Positions 1 through 7,567 of a DNA stretch of 9,970 nt are shown here, piece after piece; positions within the stretch are counted from its first letter, which is position 1; the number at the start of each line of letters is the position of its first letter. The stretch is from Actinomycetales bacterium (GTDB lineage: Bacteria > Actinomycetota > Actinomycetes > Actinomycetales > Actinomycetaceae): assembly GCA_022838965.1 (NCBI GenBank), contig JALHDK010000066.1, positions 1-9,970 on the forward strand, written 5' to 3'. A model generated the notes under the pieces. That model worked only from the letters and a program-made list of their open reading frames with translations. It searched no databases and was not told where the DNA came from. Position numbers and translations under genes: made by a program.

Positions 1-92
1 CGAGGGATGCGGTGCGGGAGATCGCGGCAGGCGGCGACACCCTGCCGCGCTGTCCGGATGACGGCACTGCGCATCCACCGGGGAACCCGTGA
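1..92 (+). CDS. C-terminal end of a probable Lon-like PDZ-domain protease (5' end outside window)
   Basis: The third forward frame is open from the left edge to a TGA at 90-92 and encodes 29 residues. They include the stretch DAVREIAAGGDTLPRCP. The other two forward frames do not give a sensible gene end: one stops inside this stretch and the other runs on past the next ribosome binding site. A helix with an Ala/Gly-rich turn followed by L-P-x-C close to the terminus resembles the end of actinobacterial YlbL/Lon-like PDZ proteases, which are membrane-anchored and face outward. In Mycobacterium tuberculosis such a gene (Rv3194c) lies directly upstream of the UPF0182 gene Rv3193c, matching the neighbour here, 63 bases downstream. 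No catalytic residue is in the window, so the assignment rests on the short tail and on context and is tentative. Confidence 0.5.
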   Translation, partial: RDAVREIAAGGDTLPRCPDDGTAHPPGNP

Positions 93-155
93 GATTCACA
101 TCGCATCGAAGTGTGTCAGGCTAGTGATCGGACCCTGTGAGACCGGAGGAGCCTC

Positions 156-3152
156 ATGACTTACGCCGATTTCCCTTCGTCCGAGCGGCCCCGGGCACCG
201 CGGCCGCCAGCCGGAGGACGACTGCCGGGACGGGGCGGGGCCTTCGGGCCCACGGTGGTGGTCCTCCTCGTCCTCGCCGGGGTCGTGGTCGCGCTGGCGG
301 AAGTCTGGACCGATGTGCTCTGGTTCGCGCAACTGGGTTACACACGTGTCTTCTGGACCGAGTGGCTGGTACGTGCCGCGTTGTTCGCGCTCGGATTCCT
401 GTTGATGGGCGTCACCGTCGGGCTCAACACCCTTTTCGCCTATCGGGCCCGGCGCACGTACGTGCCGGTCGGCGCCACGGATCGCAATCTCGAGATGTAC
501 CGGCAGCAACTCGCCCCGCTCCGCAGGGTGGTATTCCTCGCGATCGTGGGCTTCACCGGGCTCTTCATGGGCGCATCGCTCGCGGGCCAGTGGCGGACGG
601 TGCTGCTGTGGCTCAACCGGGTCGCCTTCGACGTGAGTGATCCCCACTTCGGGCTCGACGTCGGATTCTTCGTGTTCACCCTTCCGTTCCTCCGGCTGGT
701 GCTCTCCACGTTGATGTGGACCGTCACCACCTCCCTCATCGCGGCGACCGCCGTGCACTACCTTTACGGCGCCGTCGCCTTCACACCACGGTTCTCGATC
801 GCGCGGCCGGCGCGGGTGCAGATCGCGACGTTGGCGGCCCTGCTGGCGGTCCTCGGCGCCATCAGCCTGTGGCTCGACCGCTATTCGCTGCTGCTCGCCG
901 ACGGAGAGAAGTTCGCCGGTGCCGGCTACGCCGCGGTGAATGCCGTGATGCCCGGCAAGGCGATCCTCGCCGGCATCGCTGTGGTCGTGGCCGTGCTCTT
1001 CGTGATCGCCGCGGTCCGCGGCATGTGGCGCCTTCCCGTCGTGGGCCTGGCGTTGATGATCGTCTCCTCCATCGTGGTCGGTGGGGTCTACCCGGCGGTC
1101 GTGCAGCGCTTCCAGGTGGACCCCAACGCCGTCGAGACCGAGACGCTCTACATCCAGCGGAACATCGACGCCACGCTGGCCGCCTACGGCATGCGCGACA
1201 TCGAGAAGCAGCGCTACTCCGCGCGTACCGACACCGAGGCGGGGCAGTTGCGCGAGGACAGCGAATCGACGGCGTCCATCCGTCTCCTCGACCCCACCAT
1301 CGTCGACCAGACGTTCCGCCAGTACCAGCAGAACCGGCAGTACTACAACTTCCCCGACACACTCGCCGTTGACCGCTACACGTTCGACGGCGAGAGTCAC
1401 GACACGGTGATCGCGGTCCGCGAGCTCTTCCAGGACGGGTTGGGTGCGGCGCAGCGCACCTGGGTGAACGACCACACGGTCTACACCCATGGGTACGGCG
1501 TCGCCGCAGCCTACGGCAACAGGACCGCCGCCGACGGCCAGCCGCAGTTCTTCGAGCGCGGCGTGCCCTCGACCGGCTCCCTGGGAGCCTACGAACAGCG
1601 CGTGTACTTCGGAGAGAACTCCCCGACGTACTCCATCGTCGGAGCGCCCGAGGGAACTCCGCCCTGGGAGTTCGACTACCCGGACGACAACGCCCCGAAC
1701 CAGTACGTCTCGTACACCTTCCAGGGCGACGGGGGACCCTCGGTGGGCAACCTGTTCACCCAGGTGCTCTATGCCATCAAGTTCCAGTCCTTCAACATCC
1801 TGTTCTCCGACCGGGTCACCAGCGAGTCGCAGATCCTCTACGACCGTGACCCGCGCCAGCGCGTGGCGGAGGTGGCTCCGTTCCTGACGCTCGACGGCCG
1901 GACCTACCCCGCCGTCGTCGACTCCGACGACGATCCGGACACCCCCAAGGACCTCCTGTGGATCGTCGACGCCTACACGACGTCGAACGACTACCCCTAC
2001 TCCGCCCGCGCCCTGCTGCAGGACGCGACCCTCACGTCGCTCGGCGCGCAGGGCCAGATGTTCGCCCCGGTGACGCGCGTGAACTACATGCGCAACGCGG
2101 TGAAGGCGACCGTGAACGCCTACGACGGGTCGGTCACCCTCTACGAATGGGACGCGCAGGATCCGGTGCTGCGTGCCTGGAAGGACGTGTTCCCCGGCGT
2201 CATCAAGCCCACGGCCGAGATCTCCGGTGACCTGATGGCGCACCTCCGGTACCCGGAGGACCTGTTCAAGGTGCAGCGTGAACTTCTCACGCGCTATCAC
2301 GTCGACGACGCGGCCTCCTTCTACTCGGGCAACGACTTCTGGGCGAACCCGAACGATCCGACCGCCGGCGAAGCGGTACCCCAGCCCCCGTACTACATGA
2401 CGCTGAAGATGCCGGGTACCGAGAAGGCATCCTTCTCGCTCACGACCAGCTTCATCCCGGGCGGGCAGTCGGGACGGCAGATCCTTACGGGATTCCTGGC
2501 GGTGGACGCCGAACCGGGCAACGAGGCCGGGAAGATCGCCGAGAGCTACGGCACGATGCGACTCCTCGAGTTGCCCCGCGACCTCACCGTTCCCGGACCG
2601 GGACAGGTGCAGAACCTCTTCAACGCGAACCCCACCGTGTCCACCCAGCTGAACCTGCTGGAGCAGAACGCCTCGCAGGTGCTGCGCGGCAATCTGCTGA
2701 CCCTCCCCGTGGGGGGCGGACTGCTGTACGTCCAGCCCGTCTACACCCAGTCGGCCAGGGGGACGCAGGTGCCGCTGCTGCATCGCGTCCTCGTCTCGTT
2801 CGGGGACGAGATCGGGTTCGCGCCGACCCTGTCCGAGGCTCTCGACCAGGTGTTCGAGGGTGACTCGGGCGCCGCGACGGCGGACGGCGGGACTGTCCAG
2901 CCGGGAGACGGCGGCGTGCCCCCCGAGACGACGGCGGAGGAGGACCTCCGTGCCGCTCTCGCGGCGGCGTCCCAGGCGATCCGCGACGGCCAGGCCGCTC
3001 TCGCCGAAGGCAACTGGGCGGCCTATGGAGCCGCGCAGAACCGGTTGGACGCCGCGCTGCGTGCGGCCATCGAGGCCGAGGCGCGCATCTCGGGGAGCGT
3101 CCCCGTCGAGGCGCCCGAGGGTGACCAGACGCAGGTCGAGCCCACGCCGTGA
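156..3152 (+). CDS. UPF0182 family polytopic membrane protein
   Basis: The gene encodes 998 residues, close to the usual size of this actinobacterial family (about 950-1000). ATG at 156 is supported by GGAGGA at 145-150, five bases before it. The N-terminal third is a membrane domain: hydrophobic segments lie at about residues 33-57, 72-97, 125-146, 168-208 (probably two helices), 222-247, 263-288 and 292-318. It carries the family-like aromatic motif around WTDVLWFAQLGY (51-62). A large soluble region follows from about 319, starting with the conserved-looking ETLYIQRNIDATLAAYG (328-344), and probably lies outside the cytoplasm. The last 97 residues (902-998) are a Gly/Asp-rich linker, an Ala/Glu-rich helix (about 929-976) and an acidic Pro-rich end. 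The family has no settled biochemical role; M. tuberculosis homologues are Rv0064 and Rv3193c. The family call is firm; function is unknown. Confidence 0.93.
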   Translation: MTYADFPSSERPRAPRPPAGGRLPGRGGAFGPTVVVLLVLAGVVVALAEVWTDVLWFAQLGYTRVFWTEWLVRAALFALGFLLMGVTVGLNTLFAYRARRTYVPVGATDRNLEMYRQQLAPLRRVVFLAIVGFTGLFMGASLAGQWRTVLLWLNRVAFDVSDPHFGLDVGFFVFTLPFLRLVLSTLMWTVTTSLIAATAVHYLYGAVAFTPRFSIARPARVQIATLAALLAVLGAISLWLDRYSLLLADGEKFAGAGYAAVNAVMPGKAILAGIAVVVAVLFVIAAVRGMWRLPVVGLALMIVSSIVVGGVYPAVVQRFQVDPNAVETETLYIQRNIDATLAAYGMRDIEKQRYSARTDTEAGQLREDSESTASIRLLDPTIVDQTFRQYQQNRQYYNFPDTLAVDRYTFDGESHDTVIAVRELFQDGLGAAQRTWVNDHTVYTHGYGVAAAYGNRTAADGQPQFFERGVPSTGSLGAYEQRVYFGENSPTYSIVGAPEGTPPWEFDYPDDNAPNQYVSYTFQGDGGPSVGNLFTQVLYAIKFQSFNILFSDRVTSESQILYDRDPRQRVAEVAPFLTLDGRTYPAVVDSDDDPDTPKDLLWIVDAYTTSNDYPYSARALLQDATLTSLGAQGQMFAPVTRVNYMRNAVKATVNAYDGSVTLYEWDAQDPVLRAWKDVFPGVIKPTAEISGDLMAHLRYPEDLFKVQRELLTRYHVDDAASFYSGNDFWANPNDPTAGEAVPQPPYYMTLKMPGTEKASFSLTTSFIPGGQSGRQILTGFLAVDAEPGNEAGKIAESYGTMRLLELPRDLTVPGPGQVQNLFNANPTVSTQLNLLEQNASQVLRGNLLTLPVGGGLLYVQPVYTQSARGTQVPLLHRVLVSFGDEIGFAPTLSEALDQVFEGDSGAATADGGTVQPGDGGVPPETTAEEDLRAALAAASQAIRDGQAALAEGNWAAYGAAQNRLDAALRAAIEAEARISGSVPVEAPEGDQTQVEPTP

Positions 3153-3182
3153 GCCTGTGAGGGACCACACGTGGCGTGCTGT

Positions 3183-3212
3183 TTGCGCGCGAGGGTCCCC
3201 GGGACGTAGAGT
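3183..3212 (+). promoter_or_regulatory. Candidate promoter of the initiator tRNA gene
   Basis: TTGCGC at 3183-3188 and TAGAGT at 3207-3212 are separated by 18 bases and fit a housekeeping sigma factor -35/-10 pair. A start about seven bases after the -10 would fall near 3219, just before the mature tRNA end at 3224. This suggests the tRNA is transcribed on its own, not only by readthrough from the UPF0182 gene. It is a motif match only. Confidence 0.55.
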
Positions 3213-3223
3213 GGTCAGGCCGA

Positions 3224-3297
3224 CGCGGGGTGGAGCAGCTCGGTAGCTCGCCGGGCTCATAACCCGGAGGTCGAAGGTTCGAATCCTTCCCCCGCTA
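3224..3297 (+). tRNA. Initiator tRNA-Met (anticodon CAU)
   Basis: The 74-base gene folds as a complete cloverleaf. The acceptor stem GCGGGG/CCCCGC covers positions 2-7 and 66-71. The D arm has an A11:U24 pair, the anticodon CAT is at 3258-3260, and the T arm contains GGTTCGAATCC. Initiator traits are visible: the first base pair is mismatched (C1 against U72), and three consecutive G:C pairs close the anticodon loop (GGG...CCC). The discriminator base is A73. CCA is not encoded, since CGT follows, so it must be added after transcription. This tRNA starts translation at ATG, GTG and TTG codons. The initiator identity is strong. Confidence 0.97.
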
Positions 3298-3301
3298 CGT
3301 G

Positions 3302-3335
3302 GAGGGGCCCCGGTCCGTGTGGACCGGGGCCCCTC
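3302..3335 (+). terminator. Strong hairpin terminator after tRNA-fMet
   Basis: A perfect 15-bp inverted repeat (GAGGGGCCCCGGTCC at 3302-3316 and its complement at 3321-3335) encloses the loop GTGT, five bases after the tRNA. There is no clear T-run after it, as is common for GC-rich actinobacterial terminators. Because the stem is perfect and folA converges from the right, it may also stop reverse-strand transcripts. Confidence 0.85.
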
Positions 3336-3344
3336 GCTGTGCCT

Positions 3345-3360
3345 CGCCCCTGCCGGGGCG
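3345..3360 (-). terminator. Possible hairpin terminator after folA
   Basis: A six-base-pair GC stem (CGCCCC at 3345-3350, GGGGCG at 3355-3360) with a four-base loop lies 14 bases beyond the folA stop on the reverse strand. It is small and lacks a T-run, so the larger 3302-3335 hairpin may be the real end of the thyA-folA transcript. Confidence 0.35.
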
Positions 3361-3396
3361 CTCGCCGGGAAGCCTCAGCTCGCCGGAAAGCCTCGG
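3361..3396. repeat. Tandem 18-bp duplication across the folA stop codon
   Basis: Positions 3361-3378 (CTCGCCGGGAAGCCTCAG) and 3379-3396 (CTCGCCGGAAAGCCTCGG) match at 16 of 18 bases and are directly adjacent. On the reverse strand the unit nearer the gene encodes the final Gly-Phe-Pro-Ala-Ser of FolA. The stop follows, and the second unit would again read Gly-Phe-Pro-Ala-Ser in the same frame. This looks like a local slippage duplication at the gene end. Confidence 0.8.
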
Positions 3397-3869
3397 GGGG
3401 CCGGCCTCGTCCACGTGCCGAACCTGAAGCGGGCACCGGCTCGGGAGACCTGCCACGGGCCCCAGGCGACAGCGTCCTCGTCAACCTCGGGGGCGTGGAC
3501 GTCGCCGGGAGCCTCGACATCGATCTGGGTGATGATCACCTCATCGGCATAGGGGAGCGCCTGCTGGTAGACGTCGCCACCCCCGATCACCCACACCTCA
3601 TCGTCCGCCCGCAGGCCCTCCTCGAGCGAGCGCACGACCTCCGCGCCCTCCGGGGAGAAGTCGGGATCGCGGCTGAGCACCAGGTTGCGGCGGCCGGGAA
3701 GAGGCTGGAACTCCGGTTCCAGCGAGTCCCACGTGGTTCTGCCCATGAGGAGTGTCTTGCCACGGGTCTTCTCCTTGAACCAGGCAAGATCCTCCGGGAC
3801 ATACCATGGCATGACGCCATTGGCGGCGATCACCCGATCCCTCGCCTGCGCCCAGATCATGACGATCAA
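3375..3869 (-). CDS. folA: Dihydrofolate reductase
   Basis: This 164-residue cytosolic enzyme reduces dihydrofolate to tetrahydrofolate with NADPH, restoring the cofactor oxidised by thymidylate synthase. Visible family features are the WAQAR start strand (6-10), PWYVPEDL (21-28) with the catalytic acid at Asp27 as in mycobacterial DHFR, MGRTTWDSL (42-50), PGRRNLVLSR (58-67), which lines the NADPH site, and the glycine motif VIGGGDVY (94-101). The length is typical (about 159-165). I chose the TTG at 3869-3867 because GGAGG sits seven bases upstream and the resulting MIVMIWAQ start aligns with MVGLIWAQ of mycobacterial DHFR. The internal ATG at 3860 would lie too far from that site and trim the first strand. 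The gene begins 18 bases after the thyA stop, so the two are almost certainly one operon. Confidence 0.96.
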   Translation of the reverse strand: MIVMIWAQARDRVIAANGVMPWYVPEDLAWFKEKTRGKTLLMGRTTWDSLEPEFQPLPGRRNLVLSRDPDFSPEGAEVVRSLEEGLRADDEVWVIGGGDVYQQALPYADEVIITQIDVEAPGDVHAPEVDEDAVAWGPWQVSRAGARFRFGTWTRPAPRGFPAS

Positions 3870-3887
3870 CGCGGATCCTCCCCGAAC

Positions 3888-4682
3888 TCAGACCGCGATC
3901 GCGGCGCGGATCGCGGGGTGGTGGCGGTAACCCTCGAGGATCACGTCCTCGTAGGTGTAGTCGAACAACGACGGTGCCTGCCGCAGCCGGAGACTCGGGA
4001 ACGGGTACGGCTCGCGGGAGAGCTGTTCGGTGACCGCGTCGATGTGGTTCGCGTAGATGTGGCAGTCCCCTCCGGTCCAGATGAAGTCCCCGACCCCGAG
4101 GCCGGTCTGTTGCGCCACCATGTGGGTCAGGAGGCTGTAGGACGCGATGTTGAAGGGGACCCCCAGGAACAGATCCGCCGACCGTTGATAGAGCTGGCAC
4201 GAGAGCTTGCCTCCCGCCACCCAGAACTGGAACAGGGCATGGCACGGTTGCAGGGCCATCTTGTCGAGATCGCCCACGTTCCAGGCGGAGACCACCAGGC
4301 GGCGCGAGTCAGGATCGGTGCGGATCAGGTCGAGCACCGTGGAGATCTGGTCGATGTGTCGCCCATCGGGGGTGGGCCACGAGCGCCACTGCACCCCGTA
4401 GACCGGGCCCAGCTCGCCGTCTGCATCGGCCCACTCATTCCAGATCCGCACGCCGTGCTCCTGCAGCCAGCGCACATTCGACTCGCCCCGCAGGAACCAG
4501 AGCAGCTCATGGACCACGGACTTGAAGTGGACGCGTTTGGTGGTGACGAGGGGGAACCCCTCGGACAGGTCATAGCGGATCTGGTGTCCGAACACCGACA
4601 GGGTTCCGGTCCCGGTCCGATCGTTCTTGACAACGCCGTGCGTCAGCACGTGACGCAGGAGGTCCTCGTACCCGGTGTTCAC
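3888..4682 (-). CDS. thyA: Thymidylate synthase
   Basis: ThyA methylates dUMP to dTMP using 5,10-methylene-tetrahydrofolate, releasing dihydrofolate for FolA, encoded next. The protein is 264 residues, the same length as the E. coli enzyme. Visible landmarks are the phosphate-binding loop DRTGTGT (21-27), the substrate-site stretch [10 protein letters not shown] (126-135), the active-site [12 protein letters not shown] with nucleophile Cys147, [16 protein letters not shown] (163-178) with the second Arg pair contact, and the nucleotide-binding DCHIYANH (206-213). The start is GTG at 4682-4680, preceded five bases upstream by GAGGGG. It overlaps the TGA of the upstream EcsC-like gene as GTGA, which suggests translational coupling. 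The enzyme is the folate-dependent ThyA type, not the flavin-dependent ThyX type. The sequence appears complete. Confidence 0.98.
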   Translation of the reverse strand: MNTGYEDLLRHVLTHGVVKNDRTGTGTLSVFGHQIRYDLSEGFPLVTTKRVHFKSVVHELLWFLRGESNVRWLQEHGVRIWNEWADADGELGPVYGVQWRSWPTPDGRHIDQISTVLDLIRTDPDSRRLVVSAWNVGDLDKMALQPCHALFQFWVAGGKLSCQLYQRSADLFLGVPFNIASYSLLTHMVAQQTGLGVGDFIWTGGDCHIYANHIDAVTEQLSREPYPFPSLRLRQAPSLFDYTYEDVILEGYRHHPAIRAAIAV

Positions 4683-5386
4683 CCGCGCCCCTCGTGGGTG
4701 CCGCTCGGGTCATCCCCGATTCGGCGGCTGAAAGACGCCGGCGGCGGCCCGAACGCCTCACGTGCGCCCTCGACGACGTCCCTGCCCATCGCACGTCCGC
4801 CGGTGTAGCCGATCACGGCGCCGATCCCGAAGGGCAGCAACCGCCCGACCAGATTCCGCCCGGTGACCTCGGCGCCCTTCCGCACGGTGCGGGCCCGGAC
4901 GGAGCGGCTCACCGCCTTGACGGTGCCGAGCGGGAGGCGGGTCATGAGTGTCCTCCCCCAGTAGAGGGATCCGACTCCGAGCTGCGTCTGAACGGCAGTC
5001 GCTCCCTCCTCCCCGAGGAGCGAGGTGAGCAGGAGGTCGCGGCGGCGCTCGACGTCGTCGAGCGGCACACCGTGGACGTCCGCCACCGCCATCACGTGAG
5101 TCGTCGCATCGCGCAGGAAGGACGTCACCTGCGCGCCCGTGAGGAGGAAGGCGGTCCCCGTGCCGACACCGGGCATGGCGGCGAGCAGTCCGATCAGGCC
5201 ACCGGCGCGGGCGGCGCGACGACGGAACCGCTGCTCGAGCAGGCCGATCACCTCTGCCGGGTCCGCGTCCGGGGCCGCACGCCTGACGTCGTCGACCTTC
5301 CGGTGAATCTTCGCGGAGGGGATGGCGACCGCGCGGTCGAGGATGGGCCCGAGCCTCGTCTGGAATGTCTCGGACGTGCGTGTCAT
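4679..5386 (-). CDS. EcsC-like hydrophobic protein, translationally coupled to thyA
   Basis: The gene encodes 235 residues. ATG at 5386-5384 is preceded by AAGGGAG five bases upstream; the frame stays open far upstream, but that extension has no protein-like character and antisenses pdtaS. The N-terminal 55 residues are charged. A hydrophobic Gly/Ala-rich segment follows (about 60-90, including [18 protein letters not shown]). Next come a patterned helix with [12 protein letters not shown] (100-111), [16 protein letters not shown] (113-128), [11 protein letters not shown] (142-152) and a second glycine-rich hydrophobic patch [16 protein letters not shown] (178-193), then a polar tail. This layout matches actinobacterial proteins annotated as EcsC family, named after a Bacillus ecs operon protein of unclear function; membrane association is likely. 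Its stop overlaps the thyA start, so thyA translation may depend on it. The family call is from memory of these motifs, so moderate; the function is unknown. Confidence 0.75.
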   Translation of the reverse strand: MTRTSETFQTRLGPILDRAVAIPSAKIHRKVDDVRRAAPDADPAEVIGLLEQRFRRRAARAGGLIGLLAAMPGVGTGTAFLLTGAQVTSFLRDATTHVMAVADVHGVPLDDVERRRDLLLTSLLGEEGATAVQTQLGVGSLYWGRTLMTRLPLGTVKAVSRSVRARTVRKGAEVTGRNLVGRLLPFGIGAVIGYTGGRAMGRDVVEGAREAFGPPPASFSRRIGDDPSGTHEGRG

Positions 5387-5452
5387 CTGCACTCCCTTGT
5401 GAACCGGGCCCGCCGATCGGGCACTTCTCCTGCATTGTCGCTGACGGACCAC

Positions 5453-5473
5453 CTGTCCCGCACGGCGGGGCAG
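5453..5473 (-). terminator. Weak hairpin between DUF2505 and the EcsC-like gene
   Basis: Within the 167-base gap 5387-5553, an imperfect nine-pair stem (5453-5461 with 5465-5473) closes a three-base loop. On the reverse-strand RNA one pair is an A/C mismatch. It might separate DUF2505 transcription from the thyA operon. The gap also holds a second small inverted repeat (GCCCG...CGGGC, 5408-5422) close to the EcsC-like start. I found no convincing promoter here; GACAAT at 5439-5434 is the best -10-like string. Confidence 0.3.
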
Positions 5474-5488
5474 ACGGAATACCCCGGT

Positions 5489-5528
5489 GCCGGGCCAGCC
5501 TGCGCCCGCTGCCGGGTCATCCTGCGCC
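5489..5528. repeat. Short imperfect direct repeat in the DUF2505/EcsC-like gap
   Basis: GCCGGGCCAGCCTGCGCC (5489-5506) and GCCGGGTCATCCTGCGCC (5511-5528) match at 16 of 18 bases and are spaced 22 bases start to start. They lie just after the DUF2505 stop. They could be paired operator half-sites or a simple slippage duplication. Two other gene ends in the window carry similar duplications, which favours the latter. Confidence 0.6.
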
Positions 5529-5553
5529 GCGGGTGGGGCGGGCGGGTTCCGGG

Positions 5554-6045
5554 TCAGCGGTTGAGGTAGGCCCGCGCTGCCGACTCCTCCGCCCGGACCA
5601 CCTTCTCCAGCGCACCCACTGCCGCGGACTCGAGCTTCTTGCCCACCAGAGGGACTTTGGCGGTCACCTCGCCGTCGTACCTCCTCTCGGTGGAACCGTC
5701 CGCGGGGTCGAGCCGGAAGCCGGCTGAGGCGTGGGCGGGTAGACCGTCGAACTGGACCGTCATGGTTCCACTCGGCGAGCGATCGCCGGCTTGGCGGTGC
5801 CACGACTCCACCAGGGTCACGGTGAGCCGGGCGGGGACGAACCTCCGGTAGGCGGCGGGCACCATCGCGGGCGGCACGACGGCGCGCACGCGAAACACCG
5901 GCGCATCCGGGTCGCCGGCAACGGACTGCTCGAGGACCTCCATCCCCAGCCGCGCGACCCGGAACTCGAGGTAGTCCGGATCCTGCAGCATCCGGGTGAC
6001 GACGGCGAGATCTGCGGGATAGCGGACGGTGGATTCGAACTTCAT
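5554..6045 (-). CDS. DUF2505 family protein (SRPBCC-like fold)
   Basis: The gene encodes 163 residues. ATG at 6045-6043 has AGGAGG eight bases upstream. The sequence starts with an exposed strand KFESTVRYPADLAVVTRMLQ and a helix, as in START/Bet v 1-like (SRPBCC) proteins. It continues with alternating strands (VFRVRAVVP at 50-58, ARLTVTLVESW at 72-82, GTMTVQFDGLP at 93-103, RYDGEVTAKVPLVGKKLES at 122-140) and ends in a long amphipathic helix (about 137-161). The KVPLVGKKLE stretch before the final helix is characteristic of actinobacterial DUF2505 proteins. The fold usually encloses a hydrophobic ligand cavity, but no ligand is known. There is no signal peptide, so it is likely cytosolic. 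It is divergent from pdtaS and may share regulation; it could be transcribed with the thyA cluster or stop before it. Confidence 0.8.
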   Translation of the reverse strand: MKFESTVRYPADLAVVTRMLQDPDYLEFRVARLGMEVLEQSVAGDPDAPVFRVRAVVPPAMVPAAYRRFVPARLTVTLVESWHRQAGDRSPSGTMTVQFDGLPAHASAGFRLDPADGSTERRYDGEVTAKVPLVGKKLESAAVGALEKVVRAEESAARAYLNR

Positions 6046-6085
6046 GTGGTGCTCCTCCTGGGCAAAGGCCGGCCGGTGCACGCCG

Positions 6086-6091
6086 TAGGCT
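6086..6091 (+). promoter_or_regulatory. -10 element of a leaderless pdtaS promoter
   Basis: TAGGCT fits the actinobacterial -10 consensus TANNNT. It ends exactly six bases before the GTG start at 6098, so transcription would begin at or next to the start codon. No good Shine-Dalgarno lies before this GTG (only GGTGG very close by), which agrees with a leaderless mRNA. No clear -35 is visible. Confidence 0.6.
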
Positions 6092-6097
6092 GGTGGC

Positions 6098-7567
6098 GTG
6101 GCGAATCTGGGCGAGATGCTGCGCCTCCACGGTACCCTCACGCCGGCAGAGATGGAGTGGTTGCACCTGCTGGTCGTGGACTGGCAGGTGGTCGCGGACC
6201 TGTCCTTCTCCGATCTGGTGCTGTGGATCGAGCACGACGGCGGCTTTGTGGCGGTCGCCCACTCGCGGCCGTCCACCGGAGTCACGGTCCACCAGGATGA
6301 CGTCGTCGGGCAGCGGTTGCCCCCGACCCGCATCGATCTCGTGAGGCGGGCCGCGAGCGAGGCGAAGATCCAGCACTCCCAGGAACCACGATGGACCGGG
6401 TCCTTCGCGGTGCGTGAGGACCTCATCCCTGTCGTGTGCTCGGGGCGTGTGGTCGCCGTCATGTCGCGGGAAGCGAACCTCGGCATCGCCCGGTCGCCGT
6501 CGCGACTGGAGGTGAACTACCTCGCGCTCGCCGAGGAGCTGTGCGGGATGATTGCCCGGGGTGAGTTCCCCAACAAGTCCGCACCGGCGGTGCGACGGGG
6601 TCTGCCCCGCGTCGGCGACGGCATCGTCCGGCTCGATCCCGAGGGGGTGGTGGTCTATGCCAGCCCCAATGCGATGAGCGGGTTCCACCGTCTCGGACTT
6701 CCGGGTCCGCTCATCGGCCGGCACCTGGTCAGCGGTGTGACGGAGCAGCTGGACGAGACGGCCCCGGTGGACGAGGCCCTGCCCCTGGTGCTCACGGGAC
6801 GCGCGGCGTGGCGCACCGAGGTGGAGGCGCGGGGCGTCGCGCTCTCACTGCGCTCGATTCCGTTGACGGAGTACGGCCGGCGAAAGGGTGCCCTGCTGCT
6901 GGTCCGCGACGTCTCGGAGATCAGGCTGAGGGAGCGTGAGCTCATGACCAAGGACGCCACCATCCGGGAGATCCACCACCGGGTGAAGAACAACCTCCAG
7001 ACGGTGTCCGCACTGCTCCGGCTGCAGGCCCGGCGCAGCGATTCGGAGGAGACCCGCAGCGCCCTGGAGGAGGCGCAGCGGCGGGTGTCGACGATCGCCG
7101 TGGTCCACGAGACCCTGTCCCAGACCATTGACGAGACCGTCGACTTCGACGATCTCATCGGGCGCATCCTGTCGATGACCGCCGACATCGCGACGCCGGA
7201 GAAGCGCGTCTCGACGCGCTTCGAGGGCAGTTTCGGCATGATCTCGGCGGATGTCGCGACGTCGCTCGCGGTGGTGCTCACGGAGCTGGTGGCCAACGCG
7301 GTGGAACACGGACTGGGCCGGCTGGGTGGTCAGGTGATCGTTCGGGCGACACGGGCCGGGGAGGATCTCACGGTGGAGGTGATCGACGACGGGAAGGGGA
7401 TCGGCCCGGACGGACCAGGGTCGGGACTCGGGACGCAGATCGTCCGCACGCTGGTGAGCGCCGAACTCCGCGGCAGCATCACCTGGGTCCGCGGCGAGAC
7501 CTGCGGCACGATCGTGACCGTCCATGCGCGATTGCGCGACGAGGGCCGGGAGGGCCGCACCTCGTGA
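6098..7567 (+). CDS. pdtaS: PdtaS-type sensor histidine kinase
   Basis: This 489-residue cytosolic kinase resembles PdtaS of M. tuberculosis (Rv3220c, 501 residues) from the first residues: LGEMLRLH matches LGDLLAEH, and DWQVVADLSFSDLVLW (28-43) matches the GAF-like sensor start. Domains in order are a GAF-like domain (about 1-155), a PAS domain (about 170-275, with GDGIVRLDPEGVVVYASPNA at 173-192), a HisKA_2 dimerisation and phosphotransfer domain with EIHHRVKNNLQT (291-302; phosphorylated His294 by analogy), and a HATPase domain. The last has an N box TELVANAVEHG (395-405), G1 DDGKGIG (430-436) and G2 GSGLGTQIV (441-449). There are no transmembrane helices. PdtaS phosphorylates PdtaR, an RNA-binding ANTAR antiterminator; no partner regulator lies in this window, as in mycobacteria where it is unlinked. 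The gene converges on whiB1. Confidence 0.94.
   Translation: MANLGEMLRLHGTLTPAEMEWLHLLVVDWQVVADLSFSDLVLWIEHDGGFVAVAHSRPSTGVTVHQDDVVGQRLPPTRIDLVRRAASEAKIQHSQEPRWTGSFAVREDLIPVVCSGRVVAVMSREANLGIARSPSRLEVNYLALAEELCGMIARGEFPNKSAPAVRRGLPRVGDGIVRLDPEGVVVYASPNAMSGFHRLGLPGPLIGRHLVSGVTEQLDETAPVDEALPLVLTGRAAWRTEVEARGVALSLRSIPLTEYGRRKGALLLVRDVSEIRLRERELMTKDATIREIHHRVKNNLQTVSALLRLQARRSDSEETRSALEEAQRRVSTIAVVHETLSQTIDETVDFDDLIGRILSMTADIATPEKRVSTRFEGSFGMISADVATSLAVVLTELVANAVEHGLGRLGGQVIVRATRAGEDLTVEVIDDGKGIGPDGPGSGLGTQIVRTLVSAELRGSITWVRGETCGTIVTVHARLRDEGREGRTS

Noticed and set aside
96..3260. A 1054-codon open frame on the reverse strand opposite the UPF0182 gene
   Set aside because: It is antisense to a clear family member. 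Its translation is rich in Arg, Gly, His and Val with no domain, as expected from the third-position GC bias of the real gene.
3302..3360. Considered a riboswitch or attenuator because of adjacent strong hairpins
   Set aside because: The hairpins lie between convergent gene ends (tRNA and folA), not upstream of a coding region, so terminators explain them.
3339..4808. A 489-codon forward open frame opposite folA and thyA
   Set aside because: It is a shadow of two certain enzymes on the other strand, with no recognisable domain or suitable start site.
5387..6724. Upstream in-frame extension of the EcsC-like gene
   Set aside because: The extension runs antisense to pdtaS and across DUF2505 in another frame, with an Arg/Pro/Gly-rich composition. 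A good ribosome binding site sits directly before the ATG at 5386.
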